Both the position numbers and the translations under genes were made by a program. Shown in pieces: positions 12,761 through 24,979 of a stretch of 64,000 nucleotides of DNA. Position 1 is the first letter of the stretch. Each line of letters opens with the position of its first letter. The notes below the pieces were generated by a model that saw nothing but the letters and a program-made list of their open reading frames with translations, was not told the DNA's origin and ran no database searches. This stretch comes from Stromatinia cepivora (Eukaryota; Ascomycota; Leotiomycetes; Helotiales; Sclerotiniaceae), in assembly GCA_014898415.1 (NCBI GenBank), contig RCTD01000007.1:1178001-1242000 (forward strand), given 5' to 3'.

Positions 12761-14299
12761 TTGATTAAGTAAATATATTGTTTGAAGAATATAAATAAAA
12801 TATATTATATAACGAAATCCTTTAATACATTTTATAATTAAAAATAAAATAATCCTTTTATATAATCAAATTATCCTTTCAATTCTTTTCAAAACAAATA
12901 ATCTTAACAACAAAATAATTCATCGCCGATTATCAGTATACAATTATAATCTCAATATTCCAAATCTTTTTTTATAAAAAAAAAAGATAAAGGAATTTCG
13001 AAAAAAGATTATCGAAAACAAGAATTATAATACTATTATTATCAATAATTAAATCATTATTCGAAAAGATATATCAATTTATATATTTATTGATAATATA
13101 AAGATAATCATTCTATTTATAATTATTCTATATACCCTTTACAAAATAATAATTAAGAAAATATTAGAATCTAATAATAATTTTAATTATTTTGATGACC
13201 CTAAATCCTCAACAAAAGGAATATATTATTCTAATTATCAAAACAATTTTCAAAATTGATAATATTCTAATAAAAATGTATTATTTTATCGATTCTAAAA
13301 TGCAAATTAATATTATCTAATAAACTACATATATCAAATAAAATTAAATCTTTAATCCCAATAAAGATATTTTATTAATATTAATTAATAAAATTAATAT
13401 ATCCTTTTACAATAATCATTGATTCATTATCGAAATAACAAACAAATAAAAAAAAAAGAATATATACTCATTAATTCATTATCATCATTCTAAATCTATT
13501 TAAAATCAATACTATTCTAAAACTACTTTGATTTTAAACAATAAATCCGGATATCGATTAATAATCGATTTTTTTTCCATTTTAGATCTACATTACAAGA
13601 TTTGGAAATAATAATAACCAAAGAATTATACAAAGAAATAAAAATAAAAATAAAAATCTCTATTTTATTATCTAAAACTTAATCAATTACAAAATCATCA
13701 CCAAACACCAAAAGCATCTTCGTATTATCATTCTTATAAATACCTTTTGAATATAAAAAATATAAATAAATCTTTTCTGAAAACAAAAACAATATACTCT
13801 TCAATCATTATCTAATAAAACATTATATCAACTTTGAATTCGGATCAACTTTCTTTTAGAATCTGATATATATTCTTTTAGAAAAGGAATTAACAATTCT
13901 AAAAAAGTATCTCAAAAAATACTAAAAAAAAGATTAAATTCATCATTCGATTAACTTTATCAAAACCCTAATTATATTTATCCCAAAAAAAACAATAATT
14001 ATCGATTATATATTGATTATAATAATCTCAATTGGATTACAAAAAAGAACCATATCCCTTTACCCTTAATTAACAAATCGTTGAATTATTTAAAACAAAG
14101 AATCTTCTTTACAAAATTCAACTTTAAAGATATATATTATTGAATATATATATAAAAAAACAACAAATAGAAAATAATATTCTACATTTACTATAAATAA
14201 TTTGAATATCTAATTATATCTTTCAACCTAACTAATATTCTTATTACCTTTCAAATATATATCAATCAAATATTTATTAATTTTATAAATAGTATTTAT

Positions 14300-14487
14300 T
14301 GTTACGAACCTCAACTACGAAATGAGGGTTAGCCGAAAGCGGGCCGAATTGTACGCTAGTTTGAAGAGTTTTCATCTATATAGAGGGGGAATTCTTCAAT
14401 ACGATTAGAAAAAGTAATGAAAAATTTTGATTCTAAACCCAAATCTATTGTTATTCGAAATTAACCGATTCTTTGCTGTGATTCTCA
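14300..14487 (+). repeat. 5' LTR of element B
   Basis: The less-mutated LTR copy: it keeps CTACGAAATGAGGG and GCGGGCCG where the right copy has CTATGAAATAAGGG-type transitions. Confidence 0.9.
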
Positions 14488-14989
14488 CAATTCTTTTCAT
14501 TCACCCTTGAAAACAACTCGTCGATTAATTTTGAAAATAATCTCATTTTTTTTTGATTTATAAAAGCCTTCGAATTTTGTCGAAAACCCTTCAGAATATT
14601 ATCGAAAACCTTCGAAAACCCTTCGAAATTCACCTTCGAAATTTACCTTCAAAATATATACGAATTTGACCTCGAAATAAGCCTTCGAAAACCCTTCGGA
14701 ATATTATCGAAAACCTTTGAAAATTTACCTTCAAAATATATACGAATTTGACCTCAAAACGAGTCTTCGAAAATCTATCAAAAATACTACGAAAAACCTT
14801 CGAATCAAGAAAATCAAGAAAACAAAAAAAAGAATTGAAAAGATTTATTCGAAAGATATAAATATGATATACAAACTGAACTCTATCTTATTTTACGAAA
14901 TTCAAAAACGAATCTTTAAATTATACAAATTATTCAAATAAAAGGACGAAAAAACGAAAGCATATAAAGAATCTTTAGGATTTCATCGG

Positions 14990-15085
14990 AAGATTGAAGA
15001 ATTTTGAATATAAAAATTGAAGATATTGAAATTGAAGATATTGAAGTTGAAGATATTGAAGTTGAAGATATTGAAGTTGAGATTA
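14990..15085. repeat. Short tandem GAAGATATTGAAGTT repeat
   Basis: Inside element B the unit GAAGATATTGAA(G/A)TT is repeated about five times with little change. Confidence 0.85.
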
Positions 15086-15149
15086 TGATGATAAAGTTTT
15101 TGATATTATTTTTGAGGAGTATAATGAGCGAATTTATATATAATAATAA

Positions 15150-15771
15150 CTGTATTTCTGTTTTCAAAATAGGATTTTAATAGAATACTTGAAGTTTTTT
15201 CGTTTTGACAAAATGCTAGGCTTTTTTCAAAAGAAAGAATGAAATTATTCCTTATATGATTCTGGAAAAATCACTAATGAAAATTGATTACAAACAATCG
15301 AATCTATATTGGAAAGTTAATATATTAGTTAAAAATGAAATAATATTTATATTGGAGATATTATTTGATGTAAATTTGAATCGATATATTGAAGAATATA
15401 ATATATCTTATATTTCAAATTTCAAAAGAAAAAGTAAATTAAAAACCCCTCCTTTTTATTATTTACCGAACTTACAGGATCATCGAAATCGACAAAAATG
15501 TCGATCCAAAAAAGGAGATATCAATATTCTTTATTCATTACATCGAAAGTATATCGAATTCGAAATCAATACCTCCTACTCATTACATCAAAAGTATATC
15601 GAATCCAAATCGAAAATATACCGAATCCGAATCGAAAACATACCGAATCCGAATCGAAAGTATACCTATCGAATCCAAATCGAAAACATGTTTATCGAAA
15701 TCGTATCGAAATCATACCGAAATCGAATTGAAAGTAGATCGAAAATGAATATATATATAAGGGTTTTTTAA
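15150..15771 (+). pseudogene. Pol-like fragment and open frame inside element B
   Basis: An ATG at 15256 opens 171 codons. The first third (MKIDYKQSNLYWKVNILVKN) matches the spacer between RNase H and integrase of element A at about 17385-17480 (IEIDYK, SISYWIINILINN), and nucleotide similarity extends upstream to about 15200 against 17300. The remainder is an Ile/Arg/Asn/Tyr-rich repeat (YRIRIENIPNPNRK-type units from a tandem CGAATCGAAA-like sequence) that is unlikely to be a normal protein. I read it as a captured fragment, not a working gene. Confidence 0.5.
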
Positions 15772-16162
15772 ATGATATTAAAGAGTTTTCAGAGAAATGA
15801 AAATATTGAATTTCATAAAATGAAGATATAAGCATTATAATTTCATTATTGAAGGAATTATTATGGATTTAATTGTTGTATAGAGTTCTCCATTGGAATT
15901 TCAGCTCGGCCGATTATTATAGAGTTAGAAATAAAGGAATTGAAAGAGTTGAAAGGGTTTCGATAGATCTACAATGATTTTACAAAAAAAATATATAATA
16001 CAATATAATGATTTTATAAAAAGGTATATAATATAATATCGATAATTTCACAAAAAGATATACAATATAATATTGAATAATATTAATTTTGATTGAATAT
16101 TTCAATTTAAATAGTTTCATTTTAAAGGCTTTCGAGAACGAAAGTTTTGGAAAGAAGGGCTT

Positions 16163-16350
16163 TGTTACGAACCTCAATTATGAAATAAGGGTTAGCCGAA
16201 AACGGGCCGAATTGTATGTTAGTTTGAAGAGTTTTCATTTATATAAAGGGGGAATTCTTCAATACGATTAGAAAAAGTAATGAAAAGTTTTGATTCTAAA
16301 TCCAAATCTATTGTTATTCGAAATTAACCGATTCTTTGTTGTGATTCTCA
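16163..16350 (+). repeat. 3' LTR of element B
   Basis: Same length as the left copy; the differences I see are transitions. Confidence 0.9.
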
Positions 16351-17589
16351 TATTTATATTATATACCTAAATAATATTTTTATTTATTTCAAAAATAAAG
16401 AAACCTATATTATTAATATTCACGGAATCCTTATTAAATTATTTGAATATAAACTTTATATCAAATTAAAGAAATATATATTCTATATATACAAAATAGA
16501 ATTTCTAAATTTTATTATATCAAAAAAGGATATCATTATAAAACCAAACAAAATTCAAACTATTATCAAATAATCAATATCAATATCCTTCTACAAAATT
16601 CAAGTTTTTTTAGATTTTACAAACTTCTATTAATAATTTATTATAATTTATTTGCGAATTGCTTATAATCTAACAAATCTATTACAAAATATCAAAAAAG
16701 GAAAAGCTATATTAGAATTCAAATGAACAAAAGAGATTCAGAATATCTTTGATAATTTAAAAAAAGCCTTTATTATTATATCGATATTTCGATATTTCAA
16801 TTCAATGCTCCGAATTTTAATCGAAATCGATGTTTCTGAATTTGTATTAGAATATATATTCTTTTAATTGTTTTTCGATAATATAAGCGATCCTATTATT
16901 TGTTAATAACATTCTATTGTTTTCTATTCGAAAAAACTTCATTTAATAGAACAAAAGTATTTTGTCTATAATTAAGAACTTTTGATTATTTATATAGTTT
17001 TTGTTTAATAATAATATTATATTGTAAATAATCGATATATCATTATAATCAAAACGAATTATAATAATCTTCAATACTTTATAAAGAAAAAAGAACTTAA
17101 TAATAAATAAATATAATAAGCCGAAATTCTGGCCGTTTATGATTTCATAATTATTTATAGATCGAGCAAATTAAATCCTGTTGATAATCCATTAAAATAA
17201 TCAGATTATATCGAAAATATAAATAATATCAACGAAATATTATTAATATTATAAAATAAATTGAAAAGTATTACAATAATAACCACAATTTTCTTTTTTT
17301 CAAAAGTAAAAATAGAACCTTTATAAAACACTATAAATTTTTTTCAACAAAAAGAATATAATTTATCCTTATACAATTTTAAAGGATTATTGATAGAAAT
17401 TGATTACAAATAATCGATATCATATTGGATAATTAATATATTGATTAATAACAAAATAATATTTAAATCAATATTAAAATCGATAAAAAATACTTTATTA
17501 TAATTTCAAAAGAACAACGATTTTATAAAAAGTAAAGAATATTTGAAATATTGATATAGTTCAATTGAAAACATTGTATTTTAGAAAAT

Positions 17590-18160
17590 CGATATCGATA
17601 ATTTGTTTATTTATAATAAATATATCTTTATATTATTAGATAGAATTATAAAGATTGAAATCTTAAAGACTTATCACAATAATCCTATAAAAGATTATTA
17701 AAGTATCAAAAAAATCTAGGAAATCCTGAAAAACAAGTATTTCTGATTCAATATAATAAAAAATATAAAAGATATATATAAATATATATTATTTATCAAT
17801 AAATAATTATAAAATATCATCAATTTTATAACAAATTACAAACCCTATTATTCTCTTTTGATTCTTAAAAAGAAATAATAATGAATTTTATTATAAATCT
17901 ATTTTCTTCAAAAATAGATAAATATATATATAATATTATCTTTATTATTATCGATAAATATACAAAACTTATTTAATATATTTCAATCAATAAAACAATA
18001 ATCTCATCTAAATTAATAGAGATTCTATTTCGATATATTTTTAAAGATTTCGATATACTAAAAGGAATAATTTCAGATCGAAAATTACAATTCGCAAACA
18101 AATTTTGAGGAAGCTTGCTTTTCTATTTACAAATCAATAACTAAATAGAATAATAAAATT
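17590..18160 (+). pseudogene. Integrase remnant of element A
   Basis: The plus strand carries the decayed pattern KTYHNNPIKDY (H2C2 finger region) and, near 18071-18135, IISDRKLQFANKF followed by a stop and GSLLFYLQIN. This corresponds to the Gypsy integrase core block with the central Asp (SDRGPQFxSxFW). Non-functional. Confidence 0.8.
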
Positions 18161-18689
18161 AAAATCTAATTTATTATATTACTTATTATATCAATTAAAA
18201 ATAAAACAATTAAATATTATTATTACTTTTAACAGAATTTACTTATAATATAATTGACGAAATACTTTTTAAAGCAATATATAAATATTTATTTATATTT
18301 AATTATATCAATAAAAATATTAATATCGAAAAAAGATTATTTATTATATAAGAATATATTAAATTATTAAATCAGAAAAGGATAAAACTAATAGAAATTT
18401 GAAATAATTTAATAAAAAAAGATCGAAGAATAACAAAAAAGATTTATTCTAGCGATTCTATATCAGTAATAAAATTATATTCAATATTAAGAATATTAAA
18501 TAATTATAATTCAAAAAGAAATTCTTTGATTATTTTATAGATCTTTTTATTATTATTAATATTAAAAATAATAGATAAATATACAAACTAGTATTTTTAT
18601 TATTATATAAAATATATAATGTTTTTTATATTTCATTGCTTGAATTATAATTTGAATATAAAGGTACTATAGATCCTTTATTTTCCAAA

Positions 18690-18830
18690 GAAATTGAAGG
18701 ATATATAGAATATAAAGTCGAAAAAATACTAGTTTAAAAAAAAAAGGATAAGGAATATAATATCTAATATAATAGAAAAACTATCAATCAATAAAAAATA
18801 TATAGAAAGCTTTATAAAATTTAATATATA
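18690..18830 (+). pseudogene. Chromodomain-like remnant of element A
   Basis: The frame reads EIEGYIEYKVEKIL and then a Lys-rich stretch, resembling the start of a chromovirus chromodomain after integrase. Too degraded to be sure. Confidence 0.4.
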
Positions 18831-19315
18831 TCAAAAGATATTTAAAAAACTATAAAAAGAAAATATATCGTTATTACAACAACAATGAAGAACAAAGAAA
18901 TAATATTATCAAAGTATACTACAAAGATAAAAAAGATTCATATTTATATTAGAAAATTAGGATATCTATATTTAAAAAACCCTTATTTAATCTACCTACT
19001 CTGATATATCATTAAAAATATATTATCTTCATTTCACTGTTCAATATTTATGTTTTTTTTTTGTTTTTGTATTTTTTCTTTTAATAATTTATTTTCATTT
19101 ATATTATTCAAATTTTCATTAATATCCAATTCTATCGATTAATAGAATATTCGTTGAATATATTTTTCGATAATTGAATCCTAATAGAAAATCTATAAAA
19201 TTATTATAGAAATAGATATAAAAAGGAATTTATTTATATTTCATAATCAAGATCCGAAAGATCTATTAATATCTAATTATCGATTAATTAAATTCAATTT
19301 ATTATATTTATTATA

Positions 19316-19930
19316 TTAATCTAAAAACTTTTTCGTTAATTGATTATATTTACTTAAAACAATATTTATATTATCACTATTGGAATCCTTTAAAAGATCG
19401 AGATCCTCAACTTGAGTTATTGCTTTTTTTATTATAGATATTGTTGATTTCATTAAAGTTATCGATGTTTTTCGATAATCGATTGATAATATTATACTTG
19501 CCTTTAGAATTGAATTTAATTTATCAGAATTTGTTGAAAATGAGAACAATATATTATTAATCACCAGGATCTTTTCCTTTTTAAATCTTTTAGAGTTCAA
19601 TAATTTAATACTAAATTGTTGTAAATCTTTGTTATTGTTATTAAAGAATTCAATTAATTCCGATACTTTTCTTTTGATAAAAATCGATTTAAGAGTTTTC
19701 TTAATAGATTTCGCTTTGATTATTCTAAATACAACAATCTATAATTTCTTTATTGATATTTTACCAATACTTTAAATATTTTTAGTTTTGTTTTTAATTA
19801 TTTTTCAATATATTGATTTCGTTAACAAAATATAAACGGATTTCGACAACTTAAATTGAATCAGGAGAGTTTCAAGGATTTCCTTTTCATCCTCCTCACT
19901 AATAATATCTTTCAGTTTATCTTCATTCAT
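19316..19930 (-). pseudogene. Antisense accessory ORF of element A
   Basis: From ATG 19930 one minus-strand frame runs 205 codons to a stop at 19316, broken by only three stops (TGA, TAA, TAG), all clustered in codons 41-70. Each can arise from CGA, CAA or CAG by C-to-T change. The N-terminus is acidic (MNEDKLKDIISEEDEKEI); the rest is Lys/Ile/Leu/Ser-rich and predicted helical. No domain is recognised. It lies between pol and the 3' LTR, opposite to pol. Extra antisense ORFs in Boty-type Gypsy elements of Botrytis are something I recall but cannot verify here. The last 94 codons are fully open. Confidence 0.6.
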
Positions 19931-20772
19931 TAACTTATCTATAAACTATTAATACAATTATATAACAATCAATAAAAAAAACAATAAATTATATTAAATA
20001 TATTAATAAAGTATTACTACAAATTCATATATATCTTCATTAATTCATCAACTTCTTTATTTACATATTTAATATCAATATAATTTTTTTATATTATAAA
20101 ATAATTATATTAAATTATATTTTTTGGGTTTATAAAAGAAAATTTTTATTCTTTATATAAATTTAATTTATTGATCTTTCAATTTCCTTAACAATATAAC
20201 TTTTTCGAATAAATTTACTTCGATTGTCTATTATTCATAATAAAACTATAATAAACAATTTATTACAGAATTAATATCTTCTAATAATATTATACAGAGT
20301 TTCTTTTTTCGGATATATTCTATATATATAAGATTTGATTCTTTTGAAAAAAAATATTTTTTATTTATTATTTTTCCTTTAAACAAAAATTTTGTATTAT
20401 TATAATAAACAATATATTTAGTATAACAAAGGTATATAGAATATATAAGTTATGAAAATATACAAATAGAATATATTATCAATTCAGAAAAAGATTAAGT
20501 TATATCAAGAAAATAATAACAGATTTAAAATATAATATTATAATTATAACGAAGAAATTACGAAAAATCGAAAATAAGATTCTGAAGGATTTATATAACT
20601 TTCAAAGAGTAAATTATATATTGTTTTTGTTATTATTATTATTTATTTTTTTGTTTATTATACAAAAATAATCATATATTACAATTATATAATAGATCGA
20701 TAATTCCCTATAATTAAAAATATACTAATAATTCATTAACTTTTTGAAAACAAAACTTTGAAGGGAAGGTTT

Positions 20773-21064
20773 TGTTATAATTGTTAAAAGGATATTATTA
20801 ATAAAACTAGAAAACTCTATAAAGAAATAATTTTGTTGTTAAAAGCAAATATACAATTAACGATACACTATTATTCAATTAGAAAACTTTACAAAATCTC
20901 TATATTTACTAAATTCTAATATACAATCGATGGTTTATTATTATTCCGATATCGCTTTTTATTGAATTTAAAAGAAAGGGGTTCTTTTAAATAAAAAAAG
21001 GATAATGAAAAGTTTTACGGTTATTTTAGGGCTAATTGATTCTTTGCCATTTGTGACTCTGACA
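20773..21064 (+). repeat. 3' LTR of element A
   Basis: Starts TGTTATAATTG and ends CTCTGACA, followed by GTAAT. Partner of 11601-11892 with the same length. Confidence 0.93.
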
Positions 21065-21991
21065 GTAATGAAGAATAATTAGGTTTTTTGATATTGAATT
21101 ATTATTATATTTATTATAAAGTATTTTGTAATGATATTTATGATATTCTTATTGGTTAAATAGAATTTATAATAATATAATAAAGATAATATAATAATAT
21201 TATATTATTTGATATAAAAATAATCAATAAATATTTTTCTGGAGTATTTATTATTAATTAAATTGATTATATTGAAAGAAGGAAAGTATATTAAAAATAC
21301 AATAATTTAAATAAATAAAGATTTATTATTTATAGAATTGAATTATAAAGATTCTTTATTATTTATTATATATTGTATTTATTTTATATTTTTCGATAAT
21401 TTTTATAAACGATTTATTATAAAGATTAGATTTTTTCTTGATATTCGAAATTCGAAATCGATGATAGGGATATTGTATTATTAGATAATATATTCGAAAT
21501 GTTATTGAATAATACCAAAGATCTGTTTTCAATAAAATTATAGAATATATTAAAATATTAATTATTGTTATTTTGAAAGTTGTTTTGTTAGTAGTTGTTA
21601 TGGTTAATCAGGTTGAATAAGTGATTTTGTTAATATTATATTAAATAATTATTATATTGATAATTATTTTATATAAATGAATTATTGATTTAATATTATT
21701 ATAATTAATAATTATTGTATTAATAAATAATATTATAAAGGATTGTTTTATATCTATTTGTTTTTTTTCAAAATATTTGTTTATTTTTTTGTTTTTTATT
21801 TCCAGATTTTATAATTATATTATTTATAGAAATAATAAAAACTTTGAAAATATTTTTTTTGGTATTTATTTTTGAATTCTAATTGTATTGAAATCTATAA
21901 GATTATTTTTGAATTATTTTTCGAATTATTTTTTTAAAATAAAATTAGATTATCTTTTGGGTAATAGAATCTTTTGAAAAATAAAATATAT
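21065..21991. repeat. Right interior of element H
   Basis: AT-rich and non-coding as far as I can read. It connects the GTAAT flank of element A to the right LTR of element H. Confidence 0.5.
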
Positions 21992-22902
21992 TATTATAAT
22001 ATAGAAAAGGGTTTTGGATAATATAATAATATTTTATATAGAAGAGAAGAAGGTATTAAAAAGAATGTCGATTATATAGGGAATGAATGATGTTGTTATT
22101 ATTGAATAATAAATAACTCTTATTAATCACTTCACAATATAAAGGCCTATATATAGAATATACTCATTCCGAATAATAAGAATAATATAATCAATATAAT
22201 CAATTAGACCAATTTGATCAATAATTTGGTCAAATTGATCAATTTGATTAATTCAATCTAATTGACCAAATCAATCAAATTAACCAAATAGATCTAATCA
22301 ATCTACATATATATATTATATTCATTCTGAATAATAAGATCAATACGATAAACAAGATCGACTAGGCCATTTTGATCAATTAGATCGATTTGATCAATTA
22401 AATCAACCAAATTGATCTAATCAACTAATTCAATCTAATCGATCAATATACAAATATAAATTCGAATTCTATGAATTCATTAATATATACGAAACTATCG
22501 AATTCATAGATATTCAAATAAAGAACTCTAAATTAATCAAATACCAGGATTATTCGAAATAAAGAACCTTTATTATACTAATCAAGATAATTAAAATAAT
22601 AAATCTTTATTCAAATTGATAAATAAGAATAAAATATCGATATATAAAAGAATTCGGAAAAGATATATAAGAAAATTGTATTCTTAATATTAAAGATTAA
22701 GAATCTATATTCTAATAATATATACAATATTATTATACTATTCAACTTTTACTATTATAATTTGATATTTGCTTATTCCACTATAGTCTCTGAACCACTA
22801 CTTCCTAATTATAAGATTTATCACCTTCAAATACATGACCTCCAACAGAATGTTTGAGGCATCTATGTAGACTAGCTAGGAACGGGTAGTGAACCCGTAA
22901 CA
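21992..22902. repeat. Right LTR of element H, split by solo LTR S
   Basis: 21992-22090 and 22848-22902 together align to 7113-7260 once the 22091-22847 insertion and one flank copy are removed. The right piece (AACGGGTAGTGAACCCG near 22881-22897) has escaped much of the RIP seen in its partner. Confidence 0.75.
22091..22847 (+). mobile_element. Solo LTR S (Copia-type family)
   Basis: Starts TGTTGTTATTATTG and ends GACCTCCAACA, 757 bp. It is an inverted copy of solo LTR E (28932-31275 minus its insertion). GAATG flanks it on the right and, offset by one A, on the left. The uninterrupted site is visible in the partner LTR at about 7196-7216, so this is an insertion of an LTR without its element. 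Confidence 0.8.
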
Positions 22903-23168
22903 AATTTAGAAAATGACCTTTTAGATTCTTTACAAAAATCAATCGATCTTTAAAGCTTTAAAGAAGTGGGTTTTAAGTAAACACTAGACTAAGCTTTATC
23001 TGTCTGTCCTTTCGAAATTAATATCAAATTCGGCAACGGGGTTGTATATTAGCTTTGTTAATATTATGAAAATGAGTAGAACTATTGAAAATTACTAGAA
23101 TATAAAGAGAGAATTAAGTTATTTATCTAAATAATAACTAAAGAAAGATTATTAATTAGAATAATATA
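22903..23168. other. Less degraded gap between elements
   Basis: About 265 bases with more G and C than its neighbours (for example CGGCAACGGGGTTG near 23033). No ORF or RNA gene recognised. It may be older host sequence or another element fragment. Confidence 0.35.
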
Positions 23169-23842
23169 TATTATATTTTATAATAAAAACTCTTTTTAAT
23201 CACTTTAATATTTAAAGACCTATATATATTATATATTAAGATATTAAATTATTATATAGTTAAAAATAAATAAATCATATTTCATATTATATTATTAAAT
23301 AATATAATATTTCATTCAGAATTTTTTCAAATCTTTGAAAATATGTTATATATTATCCGAACCTTTGAAAATATATTATTATACGAAAAAATAAGAATAC
23401 GAATATATATTGAAAATATATTGAAAATATTAAATAATCGAAAATATATATATACAATTGAATTTAATTTAATATCTGAAAATATTATTTTAAAGTTGAA
23501 AACAATTGATTAATTGTTTGTAATTAATAAAACTAAAAATAATTTATAATACAAAAACAGATTAATTTATATAAAGAATCTTTATTCGATGAATACAAAA
23601 ATATAATGAAAAAATTGTATTATTTTGATATATTAAAGAATAAAAAAAAAGTATAAATAAAGATTGTAGATCCTGAATTAAAAGATTTTTAGTTCTATAA
23701 TTTAATTCATTATTATTATATAATATTATTATAATATCTATTTTCATTATAATAATCCTATATTTGCTTATTCTCTTATAATTTATAAATCATTACTTTT
23801 TTATATTTAAAACTCTTTATTATTTATTTATAATCTCTAATA
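23169..23842 (+). repeat. 5' LTR of element C
   Basis: Its start (TATTATATTTTATAATAAAA) matches 31681 onward, and its end (AATCTCTAATA) corresponds to GACCTCCAACA of the related LTR S. Strongly RIP-degraded. Confidence 0.65.
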
Positions 23843-24979
23843 GATTATAAAGTCCGGAAAGCTTTAAAACGATTATAATTTCGAATAAACAATTATAAAT
23901 TTGATAATCATTATATCAATTCAATACTCTTTATCAATATAAGCCTCAAACAATTCGATATATCCTATATATCGATATAATATCGACTAATACTCAATAA
24001 TATCGAAGAATATCTCTCTTTTCAAATACCTCGTTTAGTCTCTATCAATAATATATTATATGAATATCGTTAGAGGATTATATAATAGAACCGAAACTTA
24101 TATATACTATATACGAAGTCTATTATTCGAATCTGAAAGCACTTATACGAAGGAACTCCAATTATTTCGAAATTCAGAGCTATTATTCGTCGATTATTCA
24201 TTAAAAATCGAATATCAATATATACAAAGAACTCTTATATCGACGAATCAAAATATAGATTTCGAACATTATATTTAAAAAATAACGAATCAGAAATCAT
24301 TCGAAACATTCAATTCAAACCCGAAATAAATACGAATTTAAATCTATTCAAGATCTATAATTCAATAAAGATCTAATTATAATTTATTTATAATAAATTA
24401 TTGAATAATATATATTTTTAATATATATTATTTATAAATCATTCTTCAGAAAAAAAATATTTGTTAATTAATAATTTAATAAATGAAATTAAAATATTAT
24501 TTAAAATAGATCATTTAGTCTATATCCTTGAGACTAAATTTAATTGAGTGAATAAAATTAGGTTTCTAGAAATTATAATCGAACGTTTCCGTTATTCATA
24601 AAGAATAATATAATAATATTTCTTATATAAAAATATTTTAGTTTGTTTAATTTCATTATATATAATATAATTGAAGTTAAATTAAGAGATGGTTGATCTA
24701 TTTAAAAGCTTATTAAAGTTTAATATTAAATAAATATAATATATAGAATATTATTCAAGATGAATTACGCATTCGATAAGGCTAAATTATATTTAAAAAT
24801 GTATGATTTTATACTTTATATTAATAATTCCCCCCAAAAAAACTCGAAAAATCATTTTATTTTAAATTAAATGATATAGGGCCTTTCATTAATGATAATC
24901 TTCATTTTAAATATAATAAAAAGAAAAAGAATTTTATAAAAATAGTAAAAGAGCATTAACTACTTTTAAATCTATTATT
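23843..24979. other. Leader of element C
   Basis: Sequence between the 5' LTR and the recognisable gag. A 72-codon plus-strand frame at 24060-24278 is open and has normal amino-acid variety, but I recognise nothing in it. A stretch near 24741-24850 may be the N-terminal part of gag. Confidence 0.4.

Larger units (their letters stand above)
14300..16350 (+). mobile_element. Element B: small non-autonomous LTR element
   Basis: Two 188-bp direct LTRs (14300-14487 and 16163-16350) start TGTTACGAACCTCAA and end GATTCTCA. A purine tract (GGAAAGAAGGGC) precedes the right LTR, giving plus orientation. The interior is 1675 bp and has no reverse transcriptase. The flank TATTTAT occurs on both sides. 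The insertion splits the RT of element A. Confidence 0.9.
13975..17200 (+). pseudogene. Reverse transcriptase and RNase H of element A, split by element B
   Basis: The left part (to 14299) reads YRLYIDYNNLNWITKKN, then IPLPLINKSL and FFTKFNFKDIYY, which are Ty3/Gypsy RT blocks. It breaks just before the catalytic motif. The right part resumes at 16351 with YLNNIFIYFKNK (from YLDDILIFSK) and continues through FLNFIIS, FLDFTNFY and LKKAFI to the RNase H block LRILIEIDVSEFVLEYIF and AFYSKKLHLIEQKYF-like sequence near 16930. Many stops; non-functional. Confidence 0.88.
11601..21064 (+). mobile_element. Element A: Ty3/Gypsy retrotransposon, RIP-degraded
   Basis: It is bounded by 292-bp direct LTRs (11601-11892 and 20773-21064) and a perfect 5-bp target duplication, GTAAT, at 11596-11600 and 21065-21069. 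A purine tract (GAAGGGAAGG) lies just before the 3' LTR. Plus-strand remnants appear in the order Gag, reverse transcriptase, RNase H, integrase, chromodomain-like, which is the Gypsy (chromovirus) order. Element B is inserted at 14300-16350. An extra antisense ORF lies before the 3' LTR. Confidence 0.93.
7113..22902. mobile_element. Element H: LTR retrotransposon hosting element A
   Basis: The left LTR (7113-7260, 148 bp) starts TGTCGCGGTATAGG. The right LTR is 21992-22090 plus 22848-22902, split by solo LTR S. Aligned base by base, the copies agree apart from transitions, ending ATCTATAATA on the left and ACCCGTAACA on the right. Internal sequence is 7261-11600 plus 21065-21991, about 5.3 kb once element A is removed. 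Flanks are ATTTT on the left and AATTT on the right, an imperfect 5-bp duplication. RIP has destroyed the coding sequence so far that I could not identify domains or be sure of the strand. Confidence 0.75.

Noticed and set aside
22050..22090. Purine-rich stretch before LTR S read as its polypurine tract (would make S a 3' LTR of a full element)
   Set aside because: The same stretch occurs inside the left LTR of H at about 7160-7200, so it belongs to H and S is a solo insertion.
22878..22902. Hairpin CGGGTAGTGAACCCG considered as a terminator or tRNA arm
   Set aside because: It is the terminal part of the H LTR, shown by its RIP-mutated partner at 7236-7260.
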